DNA of 64,000 nucleotides, taken from contig OZ037767.1 in the NCBI GenBank assembly GCA_964035545.1, forward strand, positions 996,680-1,060,679, in the 5' to 3' direction. This stretch comes from Bugula neritina (taxonomy: Eukaryota; Bryozoa; Gymnolaemata; Cheilostomatida; Bugulidae). How positions within the stretch are numbered: position 1 is the stretch's first letter; the number at the start of each line of letters is the position of its first letter. Position numbers and translations under genes: made by a program. The notes under the pieces were generated by a model. That model ran no database searches, was not told the origin of the DNA, and was given only the letters and a program-made list of their open reading frames with translations. Shown here piece by piece: positions 40,355-52,533 of this stretch.

Positions 40355-43300
40355 ATGTCGTGTATAAAAAGTAGACACAAATTAATAGCATTGTGCTGCT
40401 GCGTCCTAATAATAGCCCTGGTTTCAGCTGCCATGATCATCAACGCTTTCTTCAACTGGTCGAATCAGCCGTCACTGGTTAGTATTAATATATATAATAC
40501 TAAATATTACTAATTAACTAGTATTGGTCTTGTATTACTAGTAATAACATACGAATTACTGTTAGTACTATTAGTTTAGTATCACATTACCAACATCAGT
40601 ATAATAATAACACTATTATTAGTGCTACACCATTTATTATCACTGCTAGTATTAGTTCTATCTAAAACAGTTATGTTTTTTTCATAAATTGTCAGAAAAA
40701 ATATGTTACCTAACTGATGAAGTAAAAATTTAGAGTTTTTGCTAACTACTGGTGTATAGCAGCTGGTTTTGAGCTTGTTTTGTTTTGGTAATTAAAACAG
40801 TATTTTGAATGAACCCATTTTACACCATTTGACTTGCGCCGATCAAAAAAAGTATGCCAAATTGATAGATTGTGATAAAACAGCTTTCATTCATAAGAGT
40901 TGGGGGGATAAATTAAACTGTGTGTGATTATAGATGAACACCATCAGTAGAATTACCAGTTCTAGTAAATGTAACTTCTTACTCTGCAAAAGACATAAAT
41001 TCAAAAATGTCGGGAGATTGTAGAAACTGGTATAACTAATTTATCCTTCAGCCTCACATAATGCATTTATATAACTAGTATCCAGGTAGCTGCTATGTCA
41101 TAATATGATACATATGCTAAATCTTTTATTCAAAGCAGACATATAATTAACAGTAAATACTCTTGAATTAAAGCTTCCTGGTTATATTTGCATGTGGATA
41201 GTGTCATCTGTGTAAATGTAAACTAGGCTTTAAGGTAAATTTTTAAAAGAATCATATTTTGATCTACAGTTTGAGAATTAACTGGCAGCAAGTGGGAACA
41301 TCACAAAGCACTTATATAAATCTGATTAAAATTTAATACCTAGGAAACACCTGTGAAGATAAAATATTAAATCGTATTGAAATCATAACAATACACCTTC
41401 TTTCTGGCCAAAGACAGTGTTAAGCCATTTCTATTTAATGTGAATTTTAATTTATTTTAATATGATTAATAAGCCAATTGCAAATGCAAGCTTGTAGCTG
41501 TCATACAATCAGTTTGCATAAACATGTGTTTCAACAATAACTCTATCTTGAAAGAATAACTCTGGCGGGTAAATGGGAGTAGCAAGATTAAGGAGGTGTG
41601 CAACTCTTTGTAAAATCATAATTTGGCAATGCTGGAATTTTAGAAACCATACAAATTTTGTGAATTTTCATAAAAGTATATCAAATTATAGATTTGCACC
41701 ATAATTGTATTCACTATAAGGTTCAAAGAATCAGAACTGTAAAAATGTTATCATTATTAATTAAATGTCAAAAACTCTTAAAATAACTCTCAGGGTAAAT
41801 GATTAACTTTTATAAAATTATAAATTTAATAATAATTACTGAAATTATCTGTAATATTTATTCATAACTCAAATCAGTTCAAATTTTTGACATACAGGTA
41901 TATGGCACAGTTCCAAAACTTTGATTAAATTCTAACATTCAACTTTCTTTTATATTCCAGATTTTTTGCTATAAAGACACATTATTTGTTGAGTCAGGGT
42001 TCTTCTGCATAGCTAGAAATTAGCTCTAGTTAAAGTAGTTCTTCACAATTCCAAGTGTTTTAAATGCTGGGATAAAATTAAATTTCTCATGATAATCTAT
42101 CTAGAAAGTATTACAAAATATATATAGCCTGTTTTCAATTTCCAAATATTTCACTGGTTGTGGTAATTTTACCTTTTTTATTTGTTCAACCTTGAAAATG
42201 ATTGGACATTTGATGATATTCTTTCAATTGGCATAAAACTGCTATGTTTTACTTTTCTAGAGTTTATTAGCATCAACCGTCTTTCCGCCAACATTGAAGA
42301 CCCAACTCACATTCCAGAAATCCAGCTTAGACCAAAAGTCTGGCCTAGATATGGAGATAAAGATACATGAATTGACTACATTACCTAGGGCCAATGCAGA
42401 ATCAAAACGTCAGTGGTTTGAGTTGCAGAAGTACAATACAGAGGACACTGTTATTGATGTCGGTGTAATAGACATAGACAATGACATCATCAGTGAAGTC
42501 AGCGGCTCTGGCAGCATAGATGATGATGAAAGTGGTGATGATTATATTTCCACAGTATCGGAGAAAGACAACTCCATTGAACTTACAACTCCTTCACAGA
42601 GCAAGTTTACCAACCAGAAGTTGCACGGTGGTGATGCTGCCGAGAAAGTCAGCAGACTGGAACTAAGTGGAGAAAGTACTACTGACTCTCACCATGCAGG
42701 TAATAAAGCATCAAATAAAATAAAATGTTTTCTTAGTTTTAAACATTTTCTTTTTTCCACATTGTGGAGTGTAAGTTTACATGTTTTTTATTTTTGTTGA
42801 TTGAAAATAGCCTGTTGAGTTTTCTCATTATACAATAGAGTGCCAAGGTTCAAATCTAATGACAAAAATTATAATTTATTTTCTTTTTAGAATCCCATGG
42901 CATTGCCAAAAACTTTAGTTACCATATTGGGAATCAGGTCAACCAATCAGCTTCTACCCCTACAGGTAACTAAAGCCCCATTCAGATTGTTATTATGAAT
43001 AAGCATCAAGTTTTATCATGTTTCTGGTTTCTAGTGATGTGAAAAATCAAAGAACTTTAAAGATTAAAAATAAATAAGTGTTCGTTGTGATTAATTATGT
43101 ACTAATTATAGTATTCAAATAAATTTCTTTTGGTACAATTAGTATGAGCAACTAGAAACATAACTGGCAATTGACAACTAGCAACTGAAATCTAGCAATT
43201 TGCAATTACATAACTCTCTGTAGCTCTGATGCAACTTCCTGGTGTTTTTATCAGTTATAAATTTTCAGATAAATGTGAAGCCTGGCTGAACTGTGAGGAT

Positions 43301-44223
43301 CCATTTCTTAAAGATTATTTAAAGAAATTCTCTCAATTGCCAACCTGTCCTTGCACTTACCCTCTGAACAAGGGGGGCAATGTGTACGACCCTTACCACA
43401 AGAAAGCTTTCCAGTGGAAAGACCCTCAGTATACCAACACATACTTGTATGCATATCACAAAGGTTTGTGTATTTGTCTTTCTAAGTTCTATTTGTTTAG
43501 CTATGAAATTGCTTATACATTAAAAATAAAGAAGACAACTCTAAGGTGTTTTGTATAAACCAGGTGCCAAAAGCTGCATCAGATCTGAAATAGCAACGGG
43601 TACCCTGGCAGCCCAGAACTGCTGTTATGACAAGAGCGGAAAACTACTAACTCGAGGTTCTGGAGCGGGCACACCTGTAGTTATCTCCCCTGAAGTGTCT
43701 TCTGCACTGCATCAGCTGGTAGACCAAGTTCCATGGATTCTGTGCAAAGGGGATTGGACGAGGTTAGTGTTGTTATAGCATGACATTGCATAAATCTAAA
43801 AGATGTAATGGCTTTTTCATGTTAGCTTCAGCGCTTATTTTGTTTATTTATATACAGCTATATCAGCTTTTCTGTGCAAGTTAATATATAAGGTGGTAAC
43901 ACTTCTACTGTTTTCATTGTAAATTATTTTATGATCAATACACCTGTTTGAAACACAACAAGTGTCATAGGCTAAAGCTGATTTTATTTCCTCCAGTTAG
44001 ACTATTTAATGTACCCAGCAGTTAAGAAGTAAATACATTGTAAATCAGTTATAATAATTTGAGGTCCTATTAATTAGGACTACAATTCTAAGCTGCCAGT
44101 CACCAAACTCTTCTTTCTTGTAGGTACAATATAGCCCGACCTCCTAACAATGTGCAGGGCTGTACTGAAAACCCCTCACAGCTGGAGTTCCTCTACCAAA
44201 TATGGCTGGCTAAGAATCACTGA
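40355..44223 (+). CDS. Isthmin-like AMOP-domain protein, membrane-anchored, without TSP1 repeat
   Basis: Exons: 40355-40477, 42261-42699, 42891-42965, 43269-43463, 43564-43762, 44124-44223; 335 residues, phases consistent. The start at 40355 follows an upstream out-of-frame ATG with an immediate stop at 40344. Residues 10-33 form a hydrophobic signal anchor, with Lys/Arg before it. Residues 40-170 are low-complexity, acidic and Ser-rich ([18 protein letters not shown]). Residues 172-335 are an AMOP domain closely matching the isthmin C-terminus: [64 protein letters not shown]. In vertebrate isthmins a thrombospondin type-1 repeat precedes AMOP; no CSxTCG/WxxW pattern is found in the exons or introns here. 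It is probably a secreted or type II cell-surface ligand. Poly(A) signals are at 44439-44449. Confidence 0.88.
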
Positions 44224-45364
44224 ATTACTCAGTTGTCATAGCAACACCAATCAATTAGATTTTAATTCATCTTGTAAAGTCAGAGTAAATAAGTAATATT
44301 ATATTTATAATCTATTTTTGTATTTACACTTTATGTATATTTAAATGTATATAAGAGATAAGGGCTATACACATGTTGTGTGTTATACATAAACTTTTTA
44401 TGTACAGTGTAAAACTTTTTATAATTTATTGTTTACAGAATAAAATAAAGTAATTCGTTGCAATTGCAGTGGTTGTGCATGTATCAGTAACACAAACAAA
44501 TCCTGTTATAGGGCTGTTCAGGAAATTTAAAGTTTTTTTATGAACAAACTGGCACAGGTTACAAACTACTTGGTAGCAGTTTGAAGTCCCAAGCCTAGTA
44601 TCTAGTACATATAGTTGAATTATCACAACTATTTACCTGTCTAATAAGATATTTGATTGTTTTTGTGTTTCAATTTGCTAAATAAATAACTAACTATCTA
44701 ATAGCAGTCAAGAAGATATTATAATGCAATTATGTTATCAAATAACAACTGATTTTCTTTCAGTCTACAGGGACTATGAAGATGTGCATTTTACAAACAA
44801 AAGCATTTAATAATAAAATTGCAACTTTTTATCTAGATGGGGAAATTTTCGAAACCAATTAATATATTGGATTAATTATATACATACTGTAGTAATATTG
44901 ATCGAGTGATATTCTAAGTTGTAATCATTTTAGGAGTCATGTTCCCCTAAAAGTTGAAAATGTGCTAGCTATTTTCAAACCCTAAAATATATAATTATAT
45001 TTGTATTCTTTTAAACAAAATACTACCCAATTTTTTTAAGAATTGGCGGAGTAAGCTGCAATAAATTTACAATGAGGGGATCTGTAGGATCTGTAGATCG
45101 AAAATGAGGTAAAGTAATTATTTCAAGATAGTTGAAGCTTTGGAGAAAATGAATTACAGCATATAAGTTTATTAATACTTTTATTTTTATTTAGAATTGG
45201 GGGAAAAGATAAAATAATGTAATACAAAAATAAATATTTTTTCTGGGTTCACAAGTAAACATGAGACAATTATAAAACATTTCAAAATGAAAAAAGTTTC
45301 AATAACACTTGAGAAGATATTATTAATGAAGACATGTTTATATAAGAAGTCAGCAAAACATAGC
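44224..45364. other. Convergent 3' interval
   Basis: 3' UTRs of the AMOP gene (AATAAAATAAA at 44439) and of the sulfotransferase gene. AT-rich, with no exon or array seen. Confidence 0.5.
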
Positions 45365-48300
45365 CTAAGTTCTCTGATACAACCACTTGCTGTCGGACAG
45401 CAGAGAGCTCAGTTTAGAGTTGAAAGGTGCGAAGAAAGCGTCCAACATGGTCACCGTTTCAGACAGAAATGGCTTGTGGACATGACCAACCTTGCGTCCA
45501 GGAGAGCGGGTGGTAGCGCTCAGCCCCACAAATTTATTTAGAAGAGCAATTTGAGATTCTGGGCTAGCGTGAAACTCCTCAATCTTTACAAAGTAGATCT
45601 AAAAATAGATTAAGTTGTTTGTTTTATTATTACGACATTTAAAGTTTAATAAATAAATGAATAAAAAGTTCATTGATGAATAATTTTGTTTTAAAGTCAA
45701 ATAAATCAGCTCCCTACTAGTGGAAAGCTTGGTATTTTCAAATTATTGAATTTCTTAGCCCAACAATTTTTTTTATATAAACTAGCCTTGAGGTTCAAAT
45801 TAGCATCAAAAACCCGGCTGCTCCTCAGTTAAACTTCCAGTTGTTGTATCAAAAGGTTTTGTAATGTTGGTAGAAACTAAACTTGAGCCGTGAGTAAGAA
45901 TCAGCCAATCAGAGTGCTAGCTGAACCACAAACCTTAGAGAGAGGAATCTGCTGTGTGATATGCTCCAGGTAAGTGTAGTAACAACTCTCATACAGCGCG
46001 GTGGTCTCAGAAAGAGAGGGGACAACTTCTCCATACACACACAGAGTAGGGCCATTCTCAGTCATACACTGCTTTGCCTCATCAATGGCATCACTCATAG
46101 CGCTATGCATGACGTCACCACCGACAGCACTGAGGTCAGCGCCTTTCTAAATGTGAACAAAATAACGTAGAACGTGATGTAACCATGAAGACAACATAAT
46201 AACATAATAGTTTTGATCTGGAAAAGACAGAATAAATAGAACAAACCTGTATGAAAGGGTAGAAATACTCAGAAATAACTCGGTCTGTGGGGTTCTTCAT
46301 TGTTATGATAAACTTCTGCTCATTTGTCTCTATATACTGGAACATTGCAGTAGGCAAATCCAGAAATAGAGTTCCAAAGTACTGATCGGTCTGATAAATA
46401 AATGCGTTACTCATATTAGGAATTGTGTTCTCTTCTTACAACTGTGCATCCACATATCAAAATATTAACAGAGTTGCTTTCTCTTAGATTACATGAATTA
46501 ATGTTTAAGAGTTATCATCTCTTGTTATCTATCAACACAGAATATTATGTAGACACATTTTGTCATGCAGCACATTTCGGAGTTATCCTCACTAAAGAAT
46601 TGTAATATTTGAATGGTCATTCAAGCAGCTGCAGACGTACTATAAGTTATACTCACAAAGGCTGTGGTGAGGCAATGCTCGCAGTGAGTGTAGAAGTGCC
46701 TTTGCTGCGCCCCACTAGCTATGCTGTCAGCAGAATATGAGTTGGAGTAGAATTGGGTGGTGGAGTCGGCCAACTGGATGTTGGGGCAGTCCTCTGGGAA
46801 TAACAAGAATATAAGGCTAATATAACCTCAGTAACTGTAGCCTAAGTAACTGTAGCTTTAGTAACTGTAGCCTTAGTAACTGTAGCCTTAGTAACTGTAG
46901 CCTAAGTAACTGTATCCTTTGAGTTGGGGACATAAGAGGCATCACTTTATACATATTTTCTATTTTTAAAACTAATAATAAGTCTTTTAATATGGCTTAA
47001 ATAATATCCAATAATGCTAGTTTTTAAGGAATGTTGTTGAAAAATGCATGGGGAGAAAACTAACATAATTACGTCTAGGTTTAGCAGCACACAGAGATGT
47101 CTTCCATGTTTTGTGTAACATAGCAGCAGAACAAACTCACGGAAACAAGAGCCATAAAAGAGTCATGAAACTTTAGACTGAATAAAAGTCCCTTACTATA
47201 TACTGGATTTAGAGTGAAAACCAGATACAAAGTGAGGGAAAACTGAGACTATGAAGCACTGACCAAAATTCAAACCCCCAGAAGAGGTAAGAAACATGTC
47301 TCCTATGACAGTTTGAACGTCGGGATGGAGTTTCAACCAGCGAGAGACGTCATAAGATCCTGTCCTCTTAAAGCCGAGAAGAAAAATCCTGGCCGTGCAT
47401 ACCAGCTGTTCACTGAGTGTATAGACAGAGAGTTTTATACATATAATACTGTATTACACCACTCTATAATACCGTATTACACTACTTTATAATACCATAT
47501 TACACTACTCTATAATACCATATTACAATACTCTATAATACCGTATTACACTACTCTATAATACCGTATTACACTACTCTACAATATCGTATTACACTAC
47601 TCCATAATACCGTATTACACTATTCTATAATACCGTATTACAGTATTAAACTGACCTGCCATCGCGCATGTTACTCACGAGATTAGAGCTGCATGAATCA
47701 GTATTGCATTGTCCAAAGCAGGTGGCGTTAGGAAAAGTGGTGGAGAGAATATCGGGGGAGGAGCACCCACCAAACGGCACCCCTAAACTCACTGGGAACG
47801 GATCACTTGGTATGGACTACAATTCAACACAAACTGTATCACTCTGATTATTATATAAATTATGTTATTATATCATTGTTTTGCATTATTATATTATTAT
47901 TATATTATATCATTATTTTACATTATTATATTATGTTATATTATAAACTAATATCAAATTCAGTCATCAATTGAAAATAATTTGAGGCTCAAAAAACTCA
48001 TAAAAACTAAATAAAAAGAAATTGAGCTCAACTGGCAATTGAAATCTGAAATTTGTTATTTTTAAATACTTGCTAAAAATAGACAGATTCATTTTTACAT
48101 GTTTGCAGGTTGAAATAAACTTACGCAGAACATTGAGAGTAACTAGAGCTCACCCAAGTAGATGCGTCTGCAGCCCTTCTCACACGTCTGCTACCAACGT
48201 CTGCATCTACTGCCACAGCCTCTACGATGCTCTCCTGAGGGTCAACTGGCTGGTTGATGTTAGAGCTCTTGGGGAAATTCCGCGTTGAAAGGAAGATGTT

Positions 48301-48727
48301 GATGAAAATGAGGCAACCAACGAAGGTCAAGGAGAAAAATATGAGACACAAGTCCGAGACACGAGTACGCATCAACGTCCGCTTCAAACCTGACAAGAAT
48401 AGACTGATCTTTCACTGCATGTTCACAACCAATTGAAAAAGTTGTACAACACTTTTGGTGTGATGAAACAACAAAATGCACTAGATATTTAATTAGTACT
48501 GCTTTCTTTCATCACATGCTTACAGTAGACAGAGCTCAAAAGTGCTAATAATATACAGTCACTGGTGTTTGTGTAATAAAAGAAACACTCGATTCATGTT
48601 TTTAGGGAAATGTCTTTGAATGAGCTAATAGTTTCATCAGTGGCTTTTATTAGTGGCTTTAAGTTTCTAAACAAATGTAACATTTTAAATTTATAGAAAA
48701 GGCTGCTATGAAAATCTACTCACCCAT
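45365..48727 (-). CDS. Divergent Golgi carbohydrate sulfotransferase (CHST15-like group)
   Basis: Type II membrane sulfotransferase expected to transfer sulfate from PAPS to a glycan in the Golgi lumen. Exons: 48727-48724, 48389-48154, 47816-47656, 47412-47264, 46793-46657, 46390-46247, 46146-45934, 45598-45365; 425 residues. The start is ambiguous: ATG 48727 joined in phase to exon 2, or ATG 48372 eight codons later. The hydrophobic anchor (about residues 14-38) follows RTR. A Cys-rich stem comes next (TCFGQCNTDSC). The 5'-phosphosulfate loop is read as LLGFKRTGSYDV at 146-156, followed by LKLHPDV. The 3'-phosphate motif KNPTDRVISEYFYPF is at 261-275. The HPDV context and stem resemble CHST15-type enzymes. 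The usual GFPKCGTT loop is changed: Pro to Lys and Lys to Arg. Substrate unknown. Confidence 0.82.
46820..46920. repeat. Minisatellite, 15-bp unit AGTAACTGTAGCCTT
   Basis: Six to seven copies, in the sulfotransferase intron just upstream of the exon that starts at 46793. Confidence 0.88.
47430..47650. repeat. Minisatellite, 23-bp unit ATTACACTACTCTATAATACC
   Basis: About nine copies fill the sulfotransferase intron between the exons at 47816-47656 and 47412-47264. It stops within about 10 bases of the donor and about 20 of the acceptor. Confidence 0.9.
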
Positions 48728-49504
48728 GTTGAAGCTGTCGAAGATAAAGAAATCTGCTAATTGACGAAAGATGCGCCATGTATGAGGTAACTAGTGTAAG
48801 GTGATACAGGTAACCCTACTCAAGTAGTGGATTAGGAATATCAAAATATTTACTCAATGCGCACATGGACAGGAGAACTGCTAACACTGAGCAGTGTATT
48901 TGTTGGGAGGGGGGGGGTTGAAACCAAGTGCTATGATCACTGGCTTCCGTAGAAGAGAAAACAGGAAGTGAGATATAGCAGCACGGACAGAGCAGCAGCG
49001 AATGCAGAAGGCTGGAGATAGCAAGCTGGAAGTGGTATTACGTAAATGCTATAATTAAACTTGGCAATGTATTATGTGAAGAGCAAAGTAAATAAAGTCT
49101 TGAGTGGACATCTTCGGTTACTGTCCCACGCCCTGTTTTCATATATGACCTTCACATTATATCAAATTATGGCAATCAAGTTATTTTTCAAAGATATGCC
49201 GTGGTACTCAAGCTTTATTTGCAACAAACTATGAAAATACATAAAATATTTGCAAGCTTTTCAATTGGGCAGTAGGTATTAAAATTAGTTCCATTATCCT
49301 ATATATCAATAACTACGCTGTTACATAATTATTTTCAGAGGAAATTTTATTTGTTGCACATTAAAATAAATTTTTGGGATCAACTGTTCAAGTAAACATA
49401 TTGATGAATTATTGAACAGGTTTTACTAAATAGCTATAAGTTAACCCAACAACCAATTTATCTAAATACACTGACACGCATCACTATCTCATCTATAGAA
49501 AGGT
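48728..49504. other. Upstream region of the sulfotransferase / downstream of the PPC gene
   Basis: Both neighbours are on the minus strand, so this is a tandem intergenic gap. It holds a G9 run near 48907 and AT-rich sequence. The presumed 5' leader contains ATGGCGCATCT (about 48780), an out-of-frame upstream ATG. No further gene seen. Confidence 0.5.
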
Positions 49505-50502
49505 TTATTCTTTCACCACCAGTTCATCCCAACCAGAGAGTTGGCAAAGTTTCCGTTCAAGAGAGAGATTGCACAGTTCCGTAATGACTAGCTAAAAATA
49601 GAATTTGTTCTATTAATGGAGTAAAAAGATTCCAACTCAGAGTTTAAACACTCTATTTTTAAACAGTCAAGGTTTCAACTTATTATAAAAAATGCTGAAC
49701 ATAATATTGTTTTCTTTTCAAAGATCTAATTCAACCTGCAAATATATGAGTTTTTGAGGTGATATGAAGATAGAAATATAGATACGCAAATAACTTAAAT
49801 ACTATGTATAAAAAAATGTACATTATCTTGTATAAAAATGTGTAAGCTATGTATAAACACAGGAAATGGATGTTTACCTCAGCTGTGGTGTAAATAATAT
49901 CATCTTCTACTAGGTGACCACCTATCACCTGTCCTTTACTGTCACTTAGTGAAATATGCAAATGAGCATGAGATGATGCAATAACTCCAACTAGACTCAC
50001 GATTTCAAAAGGTCCTTCACATATTTTTATCTGTAAGCATGAAAAGCCAGGGATAAACTTGTAAGAAAAATTAGTTGAACTAATTATGAATTGCTGAGAA
50101 ATATAGCAACTTTGTAGAGTATGGCTTTAAAATTTGAATAACAGAAGTTTAGTTTCTATTAATCATGAAGTGCACCCGTGCAGATGATTAAAACTAAACA
50201 TTCAAGACAAAAGAGTTTTCATACATATTTCAGATTAAGCATTATTGCCAGGGCGCTTGCCTTACTGTTTGACTATCGGCCATTCTGAGTGTAGCCCGAG
50301 TTAAACTGCCAACGCAAGTAGAAATAGATGCGGATGAGATTTTATGGACATCACAGAACTCGAGGAGGGACTGTTTTAAAGCCATTCCTGGTAACAGTCT
50401 GAGAACGAATGATTTAGTTAGTGAAGTTTCACCCCAAGGGCAATCCTCCAATGTGGGAGTTGGCTTACATACAGCTGGACCTTTTCTAGAGCACGTGGAC
50501 AT
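49505..50502 (-). CDS. PPC/DUF296 domain protein (animal stand-alone type)
   Basis: Three exons, 50502-50266, 50030-49878 and 49591-49505, all phase 0, 158 residues. Apart from about 30 N-terminal residues the protein is one PPC (plants and prokaryotes conserved) domain: LRLLPGMALKQSLLEF, ISTCVGSLTRATLRMA, GPFEIVSLVGVI, HLHISLSD, VIGGHLVEDDIIYTTAE and the terminal SGWDELVV. HLH and the later GGH are the conserved putative metal-binding histidines. In plants this domain follows AT-hooks; none is present here, as in bacterial and other invertebrate stand-alone versions. The domain forms trimers in known structures; cellular function in animals is unknown. The stop lies inside an AATAAA motif (49504-49509). 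The introns make bacterial contamination unlikely. Confidence 0.9.
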
Positions 50503-50983
50503 CTGGTAACATAAGGAGTATCCAGTTAGCCATCTGATTAGTTAATATATAGTATTATGTTATTATAGCATATAATCAACTCTTTTCACCAGATATTATT
50601 GCTGGTTCTGATAACTTCTAATAAAATATCTTGGTTTACATTGATAAGACAAATCCAAAGCTTTTCAACATTACTTTATTCATTAACAGAGATACAATGT
50701 ATGGCAGAGTTAAAACTAGTAAAAATGAATTAACTGGAATAACCAGCAATTATAATTTTGATTCAACATTTAAATACAATATTTACATTAAATTACAACC
50801 AGTGTATGTATTACATCACCAATGTATGGATATAAAATACTGAAATTATTAAAAAACATGTTATATTTACAATGATAACATATTATGAGCAATATTGGGT
50901 AAATATATTAACTTAATCCAAACCCACAGGTGTAGAAGACAGAATAAGCATACAAAGAATGTCAAGGTCAAAGGAAAAGTACG

Positions 50984-52533
50984 TCATCTGAGAGTACCGG
51001 TCTGTATACTGTATGATATCCCATCTCCTTGGGTGGCCATCTAAAAGCAGGAAGATTATATAGACAAAAAAATAAATAAAATAAATGTATTATTCTAGTT
51101 CAACTGCTCACCCATTTGAAAACCTCTCCATACAGTAATACATGGCAGCACTTGAAACTGCAATCAAATAGTAGTTTAGCAGTTGAAAAGTATTTAACCT
51201 TGTTGATTCTTTTCTGTTGTTCTTTAGACACTATTTCTTCGATGATTTCACCAGAACCTCTCACTAACCTACAATATTATACTGTATAATTTCTAGGTAC
51301 AACTCATTGCCTCGATGTCACAAAACTGTTGGTAGCAGTGTGACGAGTTCGAAAAGTCTGGTAGTCAGAAGTATAGAGACAAGTAGCATACAGCTTGCTA
51401 ATCCAGTTGAGAGTAAATAGAGTAGACTTTATTTCTTCAGTAAGATATGCACAGATGAACTTATAAGAATGAACTCCGAGAATGAACTTATAAAAAGGAA
51501 CTGATTCGTAAACACAACTGCCTCAGTATTTATAGTAAACAAAACACTCTAGAACATTCTCAAGCATTCCAGTATAGAAGATTCTAGTACAAAACATTCC
51601 CCACATACCAATACTATTTATAGAAAATCAAAACAAAACATTGGAATTTCCATGGTTATTTCGCAATTATTGCGCAATACCTTGTTTACATTGCTGGACA
51701 GTAGTTAACATGACTAATGAAAATAACAATGAACAATGACCCATCTCTTTGATCAATCTAGAATATTTATGAACATTCGTGTATAATCATTAGGAAAAAC
51801 CCGGTAAGTCTATAGGTATATGTATACTCAGAATTTGTGACACTCGACATGACTCAAAAGTTTTACTATAAAATGACTAACCAGCTTCATTCTTGTTATT
51901 TCTTGTTATTTTCCCAGTAAAAAAACTATCCAATTTTAAAATAGAATTATAGCGCATTTTCACATCTTCCATATACTTATTGCACAAACCTGAAAAAACT
52001 TCACCTACAGAATCTAAGCTCATATGTGCAACTAAAATTCTCACCTGTGACGCCCAGTGTCAGGGTCAAACACCCGCCTTACTTCACTCTGCTGCTTCTC
52101 CCACATCTCTTTGGTCATTGGTCCTTTACTAACAGCAGAGGTTGTGGGTAAAACTGGTCCAACAGCCTCAAATTCACTACTTTTTGCATTTTTACTCCCC
52201 ATTTCTACATTTTTACTGGAGGATTTATGCTTTTTCTTCTTTTTATGCTTCTTTTTCTTTTTCTTGTAATCAGATGATGAGGTGGAACTTGATGAACTTG
52301 ACCGTTGTCTGCAAGCATCAACGGTGTCTAAACATGTGCTGCTAACTTCACTACTAATAATTCAGGATTATTGCACTATCTACGTACCGAGATTCTTTAT
52401 GTTTCGCTTTTTTTGAGCGATGTCGCTTTTTAATACTAGAGTTACTTTTGAGACGATCTTCGTCAGCAGAGCTTGAAAACGAAGCAGATCTTTTACGCTT
52501 TCTTTTAGTCTTTTTAAGAACTTCACGAGGCAT
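50984..52533 (-). CDS. ARL6IP4: ARL6IP4/SRp25-like nuclear protein
   Basis: Nuclear-speckle SR-like protein linked to splicing. Exons: 52533-52388, 52308-52045, 51268-51199, 51040-50984; 178 residues, phases consistent. Residues 1-50 are Lys/Arg/Ser-rich (KKTKRKRKRSASFSSS). A Ser run and a Lys/His run (KKKKKKHKKKKKH) follow near residues 50-85, typical nuclear localisation sequence. The family-diagnostic C-terminus runs from about 115: PMTKEMWEKQQSEVRRVFDP, then TGRHRLVRGSGEIIEEIV, SKEQQKRINK and MATQGDGISYSIQTGTLR. The last part follows the ARL6IP4 C-terminal pattern but ends differently from vertebrate copies. The frames on the plus strand over 52057-52345 are shadows of the Lys run. It lies about 480 bp upstream of the PPC gene on the same strand. 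Confidence 0.9.

Noticed and set aside
49505-50502. Bacterial contamination or very recent transfer of the PPC gene
   Set aside because: Three exons with normal splice sites, local base composition and nearby animal genes argue against it.
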